64,000 nt of DNA from Podospora pseudoanserina (taxonomy: Eukaryota; Ascomycota; Sordariomycetes; Sordariales; Podosporaceae): contig NC_085924.1 in NCBI RefSeq assembly GCF_035222485.1, forward strand, positions 1,364,001-1,428,000, in the 5' to 3' direction. Position numbers and translations under genes: made by a program. The notes beneath the pieces are model-generated. The model saw only the letters and a program-made list of their open reading frames with translations. It searched no databases and was not told where the DNA came from. This document shows, in pieces, positions 1 through 12,700 of this stretch (position 1 is its first letter; every line of letters starts with the position of its first letter).

Positions 1-409
1 GAAGATGAGGTATAAGAAGTTCAGGACTAGTAGTTACCGGCAGAGGCCACAGACGGCAAGGTTGATGGCTAAGGCGTTAACGAGGTCTAGAGGCGCCGTA
101 CCCTTGACGAGGTAGATGATAAGGGGGATGATATTGCTAATGAAGGCGAGTGTGAAAAGGCGGCGGTAGACGTTGAGGGCTGTGTATCTAATGAAGCCGA
201 GACGTTTTCGTAATGGCTCCTCTTTCTGGCGTTGTTTGGGCTTCGAGGTCTTGTAATGGGTTCTCTTGTAATGGGGAAGGCAGGGAAGAGAGGTCTGAGT
301 CTGTTGGTGGTACTGGGTTGGAGAGGTCTATTCTGGTTTCGATGATCTCATCCTTCTTCCAGTCCTTCTTCCCGTAAACAACTGCTGTCCTGTCCTCCAT
401 TGTGAGCAA
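1..409 (-). pseudogene. Relic of a multi-pass membrane protein gene, N-terminal part
   Basis: A minus-strand frame opens at 409 with a 73-residue acidic leader. Another frame between about 250 and 1 encodes a stretch containing VYRRLF, then two hydrophobic segments (around SNIIPLIIYLV and NALAINLAV). The two parts are one frame apart, so either a short intron or a frameshift lies near 200-280. In the membrane frame a TAA interrupts at 36-34, directly after an Arg codon, where CAA (Gln) would fit, which is a C-to-T change. The YRRLF-plus-hydrophobic pattern reminds me of the amino end of fungal TmpA-like membrane proteins, but this is a weak resemblance. The gene runs off the left edge, so its full state cannot be judged. 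Confidence 0.35.
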
Positions 410-1628
410 TGTGGGTTGTCACTGAACAATTAAAGCATAACGACTTAGTTAAGAAGGATGGTTGGGTATTCCCTATCAAAGAAAGGCAACACCATGCTCT
501 ATTTGTACCACCGACCATTCTGAAGAAATTTTGGCGTTCTGTCACAACCGTTCAGCTAGGTCTGCCATAATTAACGTTGAAACTGCACGGAAAGGCTTAC
601 GTCAATCATTCTAACGGCCCGTGAATTAGAACGGCGATGTCTGTAGTGCTGCAGTGACAACGATGCAATAAGATCACCTATGCGCCCTCCCAATCGGAGT
701 TGAGCTTTCCCTTCATTCATTATCACATTATTCCCGAGTCCCTCGATTCAGGCGAAATGTCGTTTTGAATCACCTACCTCTTTTTTCTGTTCGCCGAGAG
801 CAACTTGTCCGGTATGTAATGTGGAAGTGTTATTAATTATGTACAATCTTTGATCGCCCTTGACTCACATCGGATAATGATGATTAGGTGCAGAGCCTCC
901 CTTTTTGTAACTCGGTAGAGTACCTGGTACCATTGCATCCCAATCACATATGTATGAGACCACGCAAGCCTCAAATGCAGCCAGTTTTCCAGACCACACC
1001 CAATTACATTGACCGTGGGCCTTGCAAATTTCATGTGGAAGCCTCTGCCGTGTCTCAACCGAATCCTCGGCGATTTCTGTGTGAGCACAGACTCTATCAT
1101 CTCGATTCTGAACTCCCTCCCTCAGTAGATCCCGAATTCAGGGTCATGTTCTACAAAAACATACAAACAGAAAATATAACGGCGATGAAAGGAAACCCAA
1201 CTGCTTAATGGATCAAGACAGAGAGACTTCATGATGTTGCACCGCACGATGCAGTCGACAGTTGGCATCCACGCCACTCTCATTCGTTCGGAGTCCGGAC
1301 AAACTTCTTTCGCAACCTCAGCTAGCACTACCACCAGCAAACAAGTCGCTGCCAACAGCACGCCCTAACAATAGATACGGCCTGCATTAATCGTCAGGGT
1401 TCGGCAATGCAATGTAATGCAATGCAGCTAAGCTGAAGAAAAACACTAGCATTAAAAAAAGCAAAAGGTGGATTAACTTGCTGCCCAGGCACTTGGTACC
1501 CACTTTTGGGCTCCACCACCACAACCACACTTCCACCCACCCACACACACAAAACGCAGGGACATATCTTCCATCAGAAAGGCGGAACTCCGCCCTGGCT
1601 GCCATCAATCCAATTGGAACCATCCTCA
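410..1628. other. No supported gene
   Basis: Short open frames occur on both strands but none has a recognisable domain, splice pattern or compositional support. A CA-rich tract (about 1520-1555) precedes the tRNA gene. Confidence 0.5.
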
Positions 1629-1721
1629 TCGGGTATGGTGTAGCGGTAACATCGTTGACTCTCACTTCTCAGAAGTGTCTGTTTCTCTCAACAGCCCCGG
1701 GTTCGACTCCCGGTATCCGAG
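1629..1721 (+). tRNA. tRNA-Glu (anticodon CTC) with a 22-nt intron
   Basis: A complete cloverleaf can be folded. The acceptor stem is 1629-1635 with 1714-1720 (one G-T pair) and the discriminator is G1721. The D stem is GTGT/ACAT. The anticodon stem GTTGA (1654-1658) pairs with TCAAC (1688-1692). The T arm is CCGGG-TTCGACT-CCCGG at 1697-1713. The anticodon loop reads CT-CTC-A, then an intron at 1665-1686, then C1687. This is the canonical eukaryotic intron site between positions 37 and 38. A run of eight T at 1729 onward serves as the RNA polymerase III terminator. Anticodon CTC reads GAG (Glu). Confidence 0.85.
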
Positions 1722-2908
1722 TCCTAACTTTTTTTTGGACTATTTTGGTGCCACACACACACACATGAGACAGGCAAGAAAGAGAGTCATCATTGCGTTT
1801 CAAATCGAGAGACATGATCAGGTCATGTCTTTTTCTTTTGGAAGACGACTGTTGCCTAGAGAATGTACGTACACGATGGCCTCTGTCTATGCCTCATAGC
1901 GACGGGTACTTGGTTTCCTTGATCTGAGGCCAATCCCAGGTCTGTCAGATGGTCATAACATTGCCTTGGTGTTGCCGTCGTGTCTGCTCTGTTATTGGGC
2001 AACATTCTTTCGGCACGTTTCAGCAACCAAACGCTCTCATCGTTTCCACTACAGCCTGTCACGAACTGTCACTCTCCTGCGCTGACATGCACCACCAAGC
2101 TTGGGTTTTGCTGGACCTGTTTGGCAGCATGGTGGAGATAAACTTGTAACTGCCGATGGTACTTCTACACCTCTCGACGGACATGTTCACCCTCGGCGGA
2201 TAACGGCACTCTCGCGTTGCGCCTGTAGGTGACCTGTGAAAGCCATCTTTATTCCAGGTAACCGGCAACGTCAACTTCTTCAAGCTTGCAACGGGTCTGA
2301 CATCTTGGTGTTGATGAGGGATGACTCGTCCTTGGTCGGGCTGAGGTTTGCAATAATATCAGGGTGCCTTGCATCTGAAGGATTCTTTTCATCACCATGT
2401 TAGTCCGGAGGTAGGCACTTTGCAGTTAAAATGCTATTGAAAAGCTGCCGCATTTTCCACTGACAGAATGGAAAGAAGAGCGTGCTTGTTGACCAGACAC
2501 CATCCGTTGTGGTGAGCTCTGGAAGTGGCTACCGTAGGTAGGTAGGTATTAAACTACTGCAGTGCTTGCTAGGAAGGAGCGACGTGATTGATTACCTCCC
2601 TAACTGCGGTGGACACCTTCCAGAGGGGTTTCAGGTTGTCACGAACAATTGTAGTAGCAGTCCGTAAGTGTGATTTCAAAGTATTGCGGGGATCTTGAAA
2701 CTAATCCGATGAATAAGGTAGGTACGTGTCTACATATATATCCATGATCGGTACCCTCTTTCTCATATGTGTTTGGATATCCACGCCCAAAGGCCAGCCT
2801 CCGTCCATAATCTACTACCGTGGTACACACTTATGACAAAGCCTCCCTCGACCAGCGATAAGGAGGTTGAATGAACCTGCCGACTCCACCTTGTATAAAA
2901 GTGAGACC
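1722..2908. other. No supported gene
   Basis: Intergenic. TATA-like sequence (CATATATATCC near 2733) and short open frames are present, but nothing that I can tie to a gene. Confidence 0.45.
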
Positions 2909-3893
2909 TCAGCGAACTCTCCGAGACCCGCTGCCACTCGAGTGGCGGCTGCCATGACTGGAGGACCGGCTCGAAGACCTACTCAGACCGAGCAAGCTGT
3001 AGAGGAAGGCGCCACGTTCCGAGCTGAGACTTTCCCCGGCATGGACAGCAAAGTTGTATTTCAAGCCGTGATCAAGCTGCGGTGCAACTTCCCTCACAAT
3101 CTCTGAATGAGAAAGAGATATCCAGACAAGGTCGTTGAAATCCTTATTGCTATCGCGTATACTAAACGACCTCAGCTTGGCGTGAAAAAGGTGCTGCAGC
3201 CTGACAATATTGTAGGAGCGTTGACCGCACGTGGTGTTGAGCGTGTAGGTGTTGGTGGCTCCCTGGAGCACTCTAGGTGCGCCTTTCTCGCTTATTACCC
3301 AGGTTCAATGTTTGTTAGCATGCCAACTGAGAATGGAATTCGTCCCTCGAGTAGGTAATCTGGCGCTCACCATTCAGAATCAAATCGACCTCCACCGCCA
3401 GTGTCAGGACATTCTGTCCGTAGGAGCGACCTGTGAGCACGAACATGCGAGCACCACCGCTTCCAGCAACCGCGGCCGCGCGAGGAATATAGACCCTAGA
3501 TCAACTGGGTTAGCATGTACTACCAGTAGGTGTGTACCGGTTGTCGGCAGCAAATGCTGCCAGCAGATCCCTGGTTCTAACCTGGACAGCCACATCGACG
3601 TCGGTAGTCGTCCGTTCCTGCTTTCCAAGAAGGATCATGCTCATACCGCCCATGACGCCATACTCAATCCCACGTGTCCTCAAGACTTGTACAACATGGT
3701 CTAATGCGTAAACTAGATGCCGTTGTGTGACGTGCTTGTCGTTTTGTTCCTCGAGATAATCCAGCTGATCTTCAGTATATGTGGCAGGAGCAGGGGGAAG
3801 TTGAAGGGGAGGTGTGCCTCGGCTAGAGCGGCTTCTAGAGCTTGTGCTCGAGGTCCTACTGTGGCTTTGAGATGGTCCACGGTACGAAGACAT
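2909..3893 (-). CDS. Nucleotidyltransferase-fold protein, three exons
   Basis: Predicted protein of 284 aa from exons 3893-3538, 3495-3371 and 3282-2909, with introns of 42 and 88 nt; the coding total is 855 nt. The Ser/Arg-rich start is followed by a helical segment and the core GGMSMILLG plus TTTDVDVAV, the GG/S...DxD signature of the nucleotidyltransferase fold. Exon 2 supplies VEVDLILNG, which fits the third acidic residue. Exon 3 has a helical region (LQHLFHAKLRSFSIRD...DFNDLVWI) like the C-terminal part of these proteins, then a Ser/Arg-rich tail. All three acidic positions are present, so activity is possible, but the substrate is unknown. The first intron is short and the second acceptor was chosen by frame and domain continuity. 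It is divergent from a second nucleotidyltransferase-like gene at 4727. Confidence 0.7.
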
Positions 3894-4726
3894 TCAGAAG
3901 ACTGATATACCGGATATCAGAAAAGAGAGAAGGACAAGGAGTGGGAAGAAGGGTAGGAGCTAAAGGAGTAAACTAAAGTTGGAAGGTATGTTACAGCTGA
4001 GATTGTAATCAAGGGGTCAGGCACTGTCCAGCAGTGTCTGTTGAACGACTTGGAGAGATGTGAATTATGGATGTCCGATTGGTCTCCTTGAGCTTGCCTG
4101 GGTTGTCGTCCCTTTATAGTACCAATAGAAAAGATATGAAAAGGTAGTGCCTCTATTTCTCCAGCCGAGCTTTCTTATAATAGAAACCGGGTTCGTTCTA
4201 AGCTCCCTAGCACCATCCCGCCTCCTCACGTTGGTGTTGTGGTCGTAGAGTGTGAGTTGGCGATGTTTTTGGAACGGTTGGCTCCTCGGTCAAACGGCCA
4301 GGCCGGTCTGTGGGACTAAGTCTCAGTGGTTTGTCAAAAAGTGGTGTGACGTTCAGGATGTCGCGACTAGTTTTCTCTGGAATGGTCTCCTCCCAATTCT
4401 GTGGCAACTGCGATCAAGTGCCATCCAGTCACTTCACCTGATCACCCCTGGCCGGCCATTTGGGATTGCAGGTCTGAGGCACCCAGACCATGGCCCCGCC
4501 ACATCTAGCTGCCTTGCCCAACTTTTGTTCCTTAAATATCTGCTTTGTTCATTGATTTATCACCAACCCGCATTGGCTACAGTACTGCAAGAGGCTCAAA
4601 GCACTGTTGGAGTCACATGACCTGTATGTGCATGTTCCACAATATCTTACCAAACACCAAGACTGAACTGGTACCTAACCAACAACTTGAATTCCTAACA
4701 CCAAAACACCACAAATCAAGCCAGAC
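3894..4726. promoter_or_regulatory. Shared upstream region of two divergent nucleotidyltransferase-like genes
   Basis: About 830 bp separates the two start codons. No coding frame is supported here. It must contain both promoters; I see no clear TATA box for either. Confidence 0.4.
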
Positions 4727-5627
4727 ATGAGCAATACCGATGGTGAAATTCTCCCAGGAGACCCAAGGTTTCAGCCTCGATTAAAATCTCAGTATGTGCT
4801 TGACCTGGGAAAACCGGACGATGCGGACTGTGGTCGTGGCGTCCAGGAGACGCTCGATGTCATCGCCGCGCTGGAAAGCTCTGGAATTCCTTGCTGCGTC
4901 GTCGGCACAAAGGCTCTGGTGTATTATGGCGCTCGCCGAGTTCCTATGGTTAGTATTTCCGTCGAGCTACGTCCAAAACAATGTGGTTTGCTGACTGCGA
5001 GTTGTTCAGAACTGGGAAATATGTGTCCCGACAGAGTCATTCAATAGAGCGATCACCTTGCTCACCTCATCCCCTCTGAACGAAAAGTACGAGGTATGGC
5101 ACCGCGTCCTGCCGAGGCCTCAAACACTCATGCACACCTACCCCCGCTTCACGCTCAAGGGTGTCAACTTTTTTTTCATAATTGTGCCGGAATTTGAATG
5201 CCTTCTTTCTCCTAGCACGGACCAGTGCGAGCGCAGTGCGAGCGGGATCCCGTACCCCAAGCTGGAGCTGTTTGCCCAGAGCCTGATCGACCTGCAACAG
5301 TACGCTGATCTGGACGACCTCGTGGACGGAATGAATCTAGAGGAAGAGTGGGGCGAAACCAACCTAGAGCTCGACAAACCACCGCCGCTCAAGCACATCC
5401 GGGAGAAGAATGACATGATTGCTCGCTCTCTACCAGAAGACATGCGCGACGTCACTCCGCTTGCCTTGCTGAGTGAGAGGACGAGGCCGGCGCGGGATGC
5501 ATGGCGGCGCAGCGTGGGCACGAAGCATCGGAGGATCAACGATGAGCTGCAGAGACACAGGTACCTGACGAGGTTCCGGAAGGTCGGCTCGAAAGATCCG
5601 CGTGAGAATACGGACCGGGAGGTGTGA
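4727..5627 (+). CDS. Fungal nucleotidyltransferase-like protein, two exons
   Basis: Predicted 279-aa protein: exon 4727-4948, a 61-nt intron 4949-5009 (GTTAGT donor, TTCAG acceptor), exon 5010-5627; 840 nt in frame. The core reads GIPCCVVGTKALVYYGA, then across the splice NWEICVPTE, then a TYPRFTLKGVNFFF strand and a conserved C-terminal block (PYPKLELFAQSLIDL, DLVDGMNLEEEWGE). This layout belongs to a fungus-specific family often left as hypothetical and related in shape to nucleotidyltransferases. At the place where I would expect an acidic residue before WEICV, this copy has Asn, so catalysis is doubtful. It lies head-to-head with the gene at 2909-3893. Function in the cell is unknown. Confidence 0.65.
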
Positions 5628-6078
5628 CTGGTCTATCTGTTCTTGTAGTAGCCTGTTTTGTTTTGTTTTTGGCTGAGTGCCTTGCTCAGTATATGTATGT
5701 TGCTCATATCTTCCATCTAATAAAATAAGAAATATACTGTAAGTCGTACAATGTATTCAATGAACCCAAGAAATAACAGAAGAACGGCAACAAGATCTAG
5801 AGCTCCTTCAAAGGCCCAACAAAGAAAACTACCCCACAAAAAAAGCTACCTCAGTACGCATCCACCAGAAAACTATCCAGCTTCGGAGTAAAGAATTCAA
5901 AGCTCTGCTGATTAAAGACACACTAAAACTCCTCCTCCTCATCATCCTGCTGCTGTTCTTTGCCCGTGCCCTTGCCCTTTCCTTTGCCTTTCCCATTGCC
6001 GCCGCTAGTATTACTACCCCAAATAGGCCTCAGAGGAAACCCGCAAATCCCCTCCTTCTCCCCCTTCTTCTTACCTCC
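5628..6078. other. 3' flanks, no gene
   Basis: Convergent 3' ends. An AATAAA-like stretch (TAATAAAATAAG near 5718) could be a polyadenylation signal for the upstream gene. The rest is low-complexity, with T/C-rich codon-like repeats near 5930-6070. Confidence 0.4.
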
Positions 6079-7720
6079 CTAAACAATCCCCTCCAGCCGC
6101 TCAAAGTCCTTTCCCTCCTCCACCCACTCCATCAAGCTCTTCAGCACCTCCGTCGGCCAAGCGGAATTGTTAGGCTTGACCACCCCTAGCGGGTCCACAG
6201 TCCCAGGATCACAATGAGAGCCCCCAGGTACTAAACACAGCTTATTCCACTTTGCCATCTCGGCATACCCCTGCTGCACCCCCAAACCAGGGTACATTAT
6301 CTTCCTGGCTTTATCCTGATACATGGTCGACGAGACCGCGGGAATCATGGCATCAGCCTCCCCATACCGCACAATCATCTTACCCCCATTGGACTTAAAC
6401 AGAGTGAGGTCCGGCCAGAATTTAAAGATGGTAGACATGTACTTGCTCATCGCGTCGTTAACCCATTCGCGGATAACATCAGGGCTGACCTCATCCAGCG
6501 GCAGTGTAGCCGAGTAGACCTTCTTAATCAACAGGTTCACCACGGCAGGAGAGACAGGATTGGATAGGGCTCGAGCTGGTTCGTGGCCGGGTTGAAGACG
6601 GTAATAGAGTCGCTGAAATCCACGGAGGGGATGTAGAATGCCTGGACGAGCTTATTCTTCGAGTCGTACATACCGCGCCAGGTGTCGGCTACCACAACGG
6701 CTACTTTAGCGGAGACGGTGCCAGCAATAGGGGGTTAGCTGAGCTGGGGAACAGCGGAGCAGTTGTAGGGGTTGCCAATGAAGGACGAGGCGTTAAAACG
6801 GGCGAAGCAGAGGTCTGTGCGGGCAACTACCCCGTCGGTTTTGCCGTCGAGGGGATCGCAGAAGGCGATGGCATCGGCGGTAATGCGAGCAAGCTCGCAG
6901 ACAGAGGGGTAGTAGTCGTGTTTTCGCTAAGCGAGGGGACCGTGGTAGTAAAAGATGGGGTGGCAGATTACCGGGGAACCCACAGAGACGCCGTCAAAGG
7001 TTATACCGTACTTTTGGACATAGGACATGCCCTCGCGCCCGCCCTCGGAGCAGCCGTAGAAGTAAGAGTAGATTTTGGTCAAGTTGGAAGAGCGGTAGAA
7101 CTTCCGTGTCAGTTCTTTGCCGAGAACCGTCATTTCGTACATAGCTCGGTAAGAGTACGCGATGAGGGCGTCGTAGTTCATGGCGCCGGGATGGGTGCTG
7201 TCTGGCAGAGCCGTGAAGTTGGTGACAGGCTGAGCCGTGACAGAACCAGTGTCACACGTCAACAACCAACAGGCCTTGGCCACGGCCAACTGCATCTCCA
7301 ACTGCAAGCCGACAGCCAGTCGTTGAAAGTGAAGCAGGCAATCAGAAGCAACTGCGCTTAAGGATGGATCTCACTAGCTCAAAGGAAAGTTGAAGGACTT
7401 AGCAATGGCCTGAGGCCAATAGGGCACGGGCTATGTGATGAAGGATAAATACGCGCTCAGGATCATTAGACTGTATTCCTTCTTCCTGGAACACAGACTT
7501 CGAGGCCATTAGAGATTATTAGCCTGAATTGAACCACGAAGTTCCAAGCTCTAATATTACAGCCCTTGTCACAACCAGCGATTAATTCAAGGCCCTGGAA
7601 GAAGTCGGGTGCTGGAAAGGATGATTCAACGAAAGATATTGTGCAGAAGTCCCGAAGGTTCGAACTACACGTGGATTTAACCATAAGACCGGCCACTACC
7701 AAAAGTTTTAGAAGCCCCAT
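6079..7720 (-). pseudogene. Broken tannase / feruloyl esterase family gene
   Basis: The start (7720) encodes a signal-peptide-like leader and a Cys-containing N-terminal block. Residues near 7060 read YGCSEGGREG, which holds the nucleophile Ser of the tannase/feruloyl esterase family (C-S-x-G-G). Downstream segments CDPLDGKTDGVV, MIVRYGEADAMIP and LVPGGSHCDPG fit the Ca-site, Asp and His regions of this family. The gene is disabled: an in-frame TAG at 6929-6927, a TAA at 6737-6735 (both fit CAG/CAA with one C-to-T), a frameshift at about 6545-6570, and a missing or scrambled stretch between the first block and 7307. Intact members are secreted hydrolases of phenolic esters in plant cell walls. 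Confidence 0.75.
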
Positions 7721-8838
7721 CGTGTCTCAGATATTCCCGTCAAGTTCTTGAGCTGTCTGGTGAGGAATCAGCAACCCATTCAAGGCGCTTCGTCTGGATA
7801 TTTGTAGAGGATCATATTAGTAATCCCCTAGGGAACCCAGATTCTTGGCAAACAAGTCGATAGCTTAAGAGCTAGAGAGCTGGATAAATCCACTAAAACT
7901 CCTCTACTCCTCGTCAAAACGTCATCAAACAAGCTAAAGACTAGGATGGAAAATAAAAAAAAATCCCATTTGCTACTATCTGCCCTTATAATTTATTCAT
8001 GGTATCCCTGCAATGCGAAGTATGGGGTACACGGAATACGAGATCTCGACCCGATCAGGGGGGTTGATGCCCCACTTTGAGGCTACCTCCACACACGCAC
8101 CAACAACCCATGCAATAGGATTGTGTAACCACAGAATCTCTTAATCCCCCTTGGAAGGATGTTGTGGTACAATGGTATGACTGTTATTTGCCAATTTGGA
8201 AGGTCAGATTTCAATCCATTGTTGACGGATTGAGGCTATGTATCCGGAATCGTGTTCCCCCACATCTCCTACCAAGACCCTTATCCTGTAGTTTGGTCTT
8301 GTTTAAGCTTCAAAGCTGAACTGAAGTAATAACTAATTACACGTGCCTTTTATATAACTGCTGGGTGAAGGGGTTGGCCCACTTACTTAACCGAAGGGCA
8401 CCTACCTCTTTAGCGTGAGAGCTGCAGTTGAATCCGATCTGTTACTCAGGTAAGAACGATCCAATTGATTTTGCAATTAAGAGAGTGAGTGCACCAATCA
8501 CCGAGCTCCATCCTGCCATATTGTCAGTCCCCTCATGCCTGAAGGACTATCTTTCGGGCATCAGTCAGTATTTTCCGTCGTGATCCGCCACTTCTCCTCA
8601 TAAGACCAATCGCCGAGGTTCAAACATCAAGATCAACTCCATCTGCCATTCGCTTATCGGATACCGCGTACTACATATGCAGCTATCCACCAGTTAGGAT
8701 GGGCATGATACCTAGTAGGTCTCACGGCAGCGACCCAACAGGTCTTATACTTAACATACGCCGCACTCTCTTAATACCCTTTCCTCTGACACTGTTCTTC
8801 GTTGTTCGGCACCTCGAAACAAGTCTTGGAATGCTACT
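7721..8838. other. Intergenic, no protein gene
   Basis: No coding frame is supported. The stretch holds one possible decayed tRNA (see 8161) and the upstream region of the CCCH gene. Confidence 0.45.
8161..8231 (+). pseudogene. Possible decayed tRNA-Gly
   Basis: The segment reads GTTGTGGTACAATGGTAT, close to a tRNA-Gly D-arm region, followed by TTTGCCAA (possible GCC anticodon loop) and a T-arm-like AGATTTCAATCC. Stems no longer pair, and many expected C positions are T, as RIP or simple decay would leave. Spacing fits a tRNA of about 71 nt. Confidence 0.3.
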
Positions 8839-9528
8839 ATGGCCCGACAAAAGACCCAACTCCCTTTGCGCCCAGCTGGCTCGCAAGTGGGCAAAAAGCC
8901 CTGCGTGTTCTTCGCCCAGCAAGGCTGTCGAAATGGTAGCTCCTGCTCATTTTCCCATGATCCAGCCGTCGTCGAGTCAGTGACCAGAATTACCCCCACC
9001 AGCGAGCAAGATAGCAAAGCCCCGACATCCAAACCCACCTGCCATTTCTATCTTAAAGGAGCTTGCCTGAAGGGAGATAGCTGCCCCTTTGCTCACCCGG
9101 AATCCACCCAACCACTCGTTGCCGAGGAGTATGGGGAGCATTCAACTAATAAAAGACAGGGCCCAGAGAATGTAGGCTCAACCCCATTCTAAAACTAAAG
9201 ACATTTGCTAATCTCCATATTGTGTAGGATGAATCCGAGAACAAACCCGGCGACTGGATACGCCCGCTCGGCAGAGCGGTTATATAGTTAGGACACGGGG
9301 CAGCACTACTGAAGGTATCTCTCCAGTCAGACTTCTCAGCCGTTCGCATCAGTCAATTGCCTGTGGACAGCACACCGGGTCATATCTTTTTAGTCTTCCG
9401 CAAACTCGGCTTTGCCGTCTCGATCGACAAAATCCGCTTCACCCTATGTCCCGATCTAACATATCGTGTTACCGATCTCCGCATTGAGGATCCCGCTTTC
9501 GCCAGACGGTTCATCAGCATGGCAGATG
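8839..9528 (+). pseudogene. CCCH zinc-finger gene, 5' part, interrupted by a retrotransposon
   Basis: Exon 1 (8839-9171) encodes two C-x7-C-x5-C-x3-H zinc fingers, CVFFAQQGCRNGSSCSFSH and CHFYLKGACLKGDSCPFAH. A 56-nt intron (9172-9227, GTAGGC...GTGTAG) leads to exon 2, which contains a TAG at 9285-9287 and then a long open stretch (RISQLPVDSTPGHIF..., ...RFISMAD) up to the target-site duplication AGATG at 9524-9528. The same frame resumes exactly at 15453. Paired CCCH fingers followed by RRM-like segments recall large fungal RNA-binding or RBR-type proteins, but the assignment is tentative. It is dead through insertion and nonsense codons. Confidence 0.65.
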
Positions 9529-9712
9529 TGTGGGGCACCAAAGGGCCCAGGTTTTCCCAGACCCACACCGGTTTGCTCTTGGGGCTGGATTTTCTTACTG
9601 TTTTCTTTTGAACCAACAACCAACTACTGTAATACTAATTTGCTTACCAATTTTGGCCATTTTTTGGCCTTATATTCGCCGCCGGTGACTTTCCTAGGTC
9701 GCCAGCCCAATA
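9529..9712 (+). repeat. 5' LTR of the copia element
   Basis: Begins TGTGGGGCACC and ends at a TA that corresponds to the CA terminus of the 3' LTR (C-to-T). It differs from the 3' copy at only a few sites, mostly G here versus A there. The primer-binding site would start at 9713 (GGTTATAAG, in place of an expected GGTTATCAG-like sequence). Confidence 0.9.
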
Positions 9713-12700
9713 GGTTATAAGCTCTTTTGACGCTTAAATCACTAAGCAAACCGAAGTCGACGCCTTCGTCGACAATCTAACCTCGCAAGGCCGAATACTA
9801 TACCGGACCTTACGACTTTTCGACCCTTGTCAGACCAATATTACGCAATTAGACCTTTCGACAGCAATTTTAGAGGCGTTAAGAGAATTAACTAACTTCC
9901 TAATCAACGGAAGCCTGGTTTTAACCCTAACGCTTATTTTAATAAAGAGTTAAAGCGACCGATTACCCCTTACCGATAAAAGTATAGTTTACAGTACTAA
10001 CCTTCTCCTAATTAAGTTTCCTTAGTTCTATTATTTCTACGACCTTTTAGCTAAGAAATTACTATTTTCCGGTAATAATCGAGAACTCTATCCTACCTTA
10101 TTAGAAGACCGATAGCGGAGCAAGTATCTCGCTCTTTATATAAGTTAATTTAACCTACTATAGGCGGCTATAAAGTTAAGTAGCGCCTTTCTTTAAGTTT
10201 TTCTTTTAATATCTTTCTTATAACGTCTTTCTTACGACTTTTTTTTAATTAGTTTTTCTTTTAAGATAGTTAATACTAACGTTATTATAGCCTAGCTCTT
10301 AGAGCTTATAAAAGCTATAGGGAATACTAATACCGTCGCTATAGTTAAATAATAAACCTTTTAAACTTTACCGGCTTTAAACTTAAAGACCGATCTTTCC
10401 GGCTAGGAATTTTAATTAACTTAGTCCTTTATATACTATAGTTTAGAGGACTATATTAAGGTTAATATATAGCTATTAGCGGAAGAAAAGATATTTACTT
10501 TCGATTAATAACGTACTAATAACCTAAATATTTAAAACCTAATAATAACTTCCGTTAAAAAGCCCGAGATCCGATAACAAATTTTTAACTTTAGTTAAAG
10601 GGCCAACGGTATTAGTACCTATAATTTATATTAAAAGATTATTTAAGTCTTATAGCGCGGTACTTTCGATATTATTAGTATACTTTTAAAGGAGTATTTT
10701 ACTTTTAAACGTATTAACTTCGCTTTATTTTAAACTTATTTTAGCCGGCTTAAGGTCCTTCGCCGTCGTTTTAATATAATAGAAATTAAGATTAGCTATA
10801 TAGTTTACCTTTAGGCTACCCTAAACGGTATTAAAACCGCGTACCCCGATTTATATAACCGGCTAGTAAAGAAGATAAAAGACAGTATTATAACCTAGGC
10901 GCTCCTTTATTAAGAGTATAGCGTTAAAGCCGTTACGGAGAAAACTACGCTAGCTTACTTTAAAATTATTATCGAGACTATTAAGGCCCCGGCCGCGACT
11001 ATACCCTTATATACTATATTATTAACCTCGTTAAAGAAATACGACTATTATACTAAGGGTTTAAAGAAAGGTAATTAATACTATATAGGCTATAGTCGTT
11101 ACTACCCGAAGGGTAAAGCTTATTAATAGTATAACCTTAATAAAGCTTTAAAGGATTAAAAATATAAAGAAAAGGTATAAGCGGATAGGTAAAAGAGGCG
11201 GTAGAATACTAGCTCGTTAATAGGGACTCTTTAAGGCTATACTAGTAGCGTTATTAATACTAGGTTTTCGAGGGACCGACTTACTTATAGTACCCTAATA
11301 CTATTTAATAACTTCGTTAATATATTACTCTTTATTTACTATAACGATAATTAATCGGATTTTCGTTTCGGCCCTTAAAGGCAATACTCTCGTTAGTAAA
11401 TACCTTTAAAATCTAATAAACCGTCGAGGTATTTAAAAACTATATATATTACGACTCCGGATATATAGATTTCGTATTTAATAAATTAAAGTAGTTTACT
11501 AAGCTCTATTTACTACCTAAGGAAAGGGAAAAGAGGTTTCTTTCGTCGTTAAAAAATATTATAAAGTATAGTTATTAAGGAACCATAGCGCTAAAATCTA
11601 CTTTTTTAAGTAATTAGGTTATTATTTTAGAGCTTAAGGAAGCGATATATTACCTATAGGCGCCTATTAATTTAATATCGGTAGGTAAGTTACTTAATAA
11701 AGGTATTTTTTAGGATTAAAAGAGTTATAACCTAATCCTTAAAGGTACTAAGTAAGTAGTATATAAGTTAATTAAGAATAATAATATATACTAAATAAAT
11801 ATAATGCCCGGCGCCGATTTCGGTAAAGTATCTTTAGCGAAGACTTCTATTAAAACCGTAATAGTATCTATTAATTACCGGATAATATATTACCGCTTAA
11901 TATATATTAATAAAGATAATATTTATAAGGTTTATATATAAGTAGGGATTAAGCTTGTCGGTAATAACTTTTTTTACGAGCCTTACGTAATAATAAAAAT
12001 AATAAATTAATTAGGCTTATTGACCCTTACGTAAACTAATAACCCGTTCGACTTTATTTATATCGACGTTATTACCTATAAAAACCTTAAATATCTAGGT
12101 TATAAATACTTTATCTATTACGTAGATATATAGAGTAGTTATAAGTAAATTAACTTTATAATAAAGAAAAAGTAAGTATTCGATAAAGTTAAGGATTTCG
12201 AGACGAAAATCGCGCGTTAAATCGGGTATAAAATTAGTATTATTAGCTTTAATAAAGGTACGGAATTTATTTAGGGCTTTAGGACCTTTAACGATAGCTG
12301 CCTAGTTACCTAGGCCGACTAGAAAGGTATTACTATCCTTAAAACCGTACCTTATTTACCGTAAATAAATAAAAAGGTAAAGAGGGCCGCGAGGACTACG
12401 CTTAACCGTACTAAGGTTATTATACTGGCCTATAAGGTACTAAAGAAGCTATTTTTATTTATTATATAGTTTATAATTTACGTAAGTAACTTATTACCCT
12501 CGAAGGTTAACGAGGGAGATATTAATATTTACGAAAAGTATATTATAAGGCTTAATATACCCGAAGGCGAGCGGAAGTTATATATTCGGTACTTACGCTT
12601 ATACTTTTGCGACGCGTATTACTATATTAAGCCGGCTTATTAAACTAATTTAAATAAGTTTACTATTAGGGCGGAGAAAGGAAAGCTTATCGGTTATATA

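Noticed and set aside
1478-1768. 96-codon plus-strand frame
   Set aside because: It runs straight through the tRNA-Glu gene.
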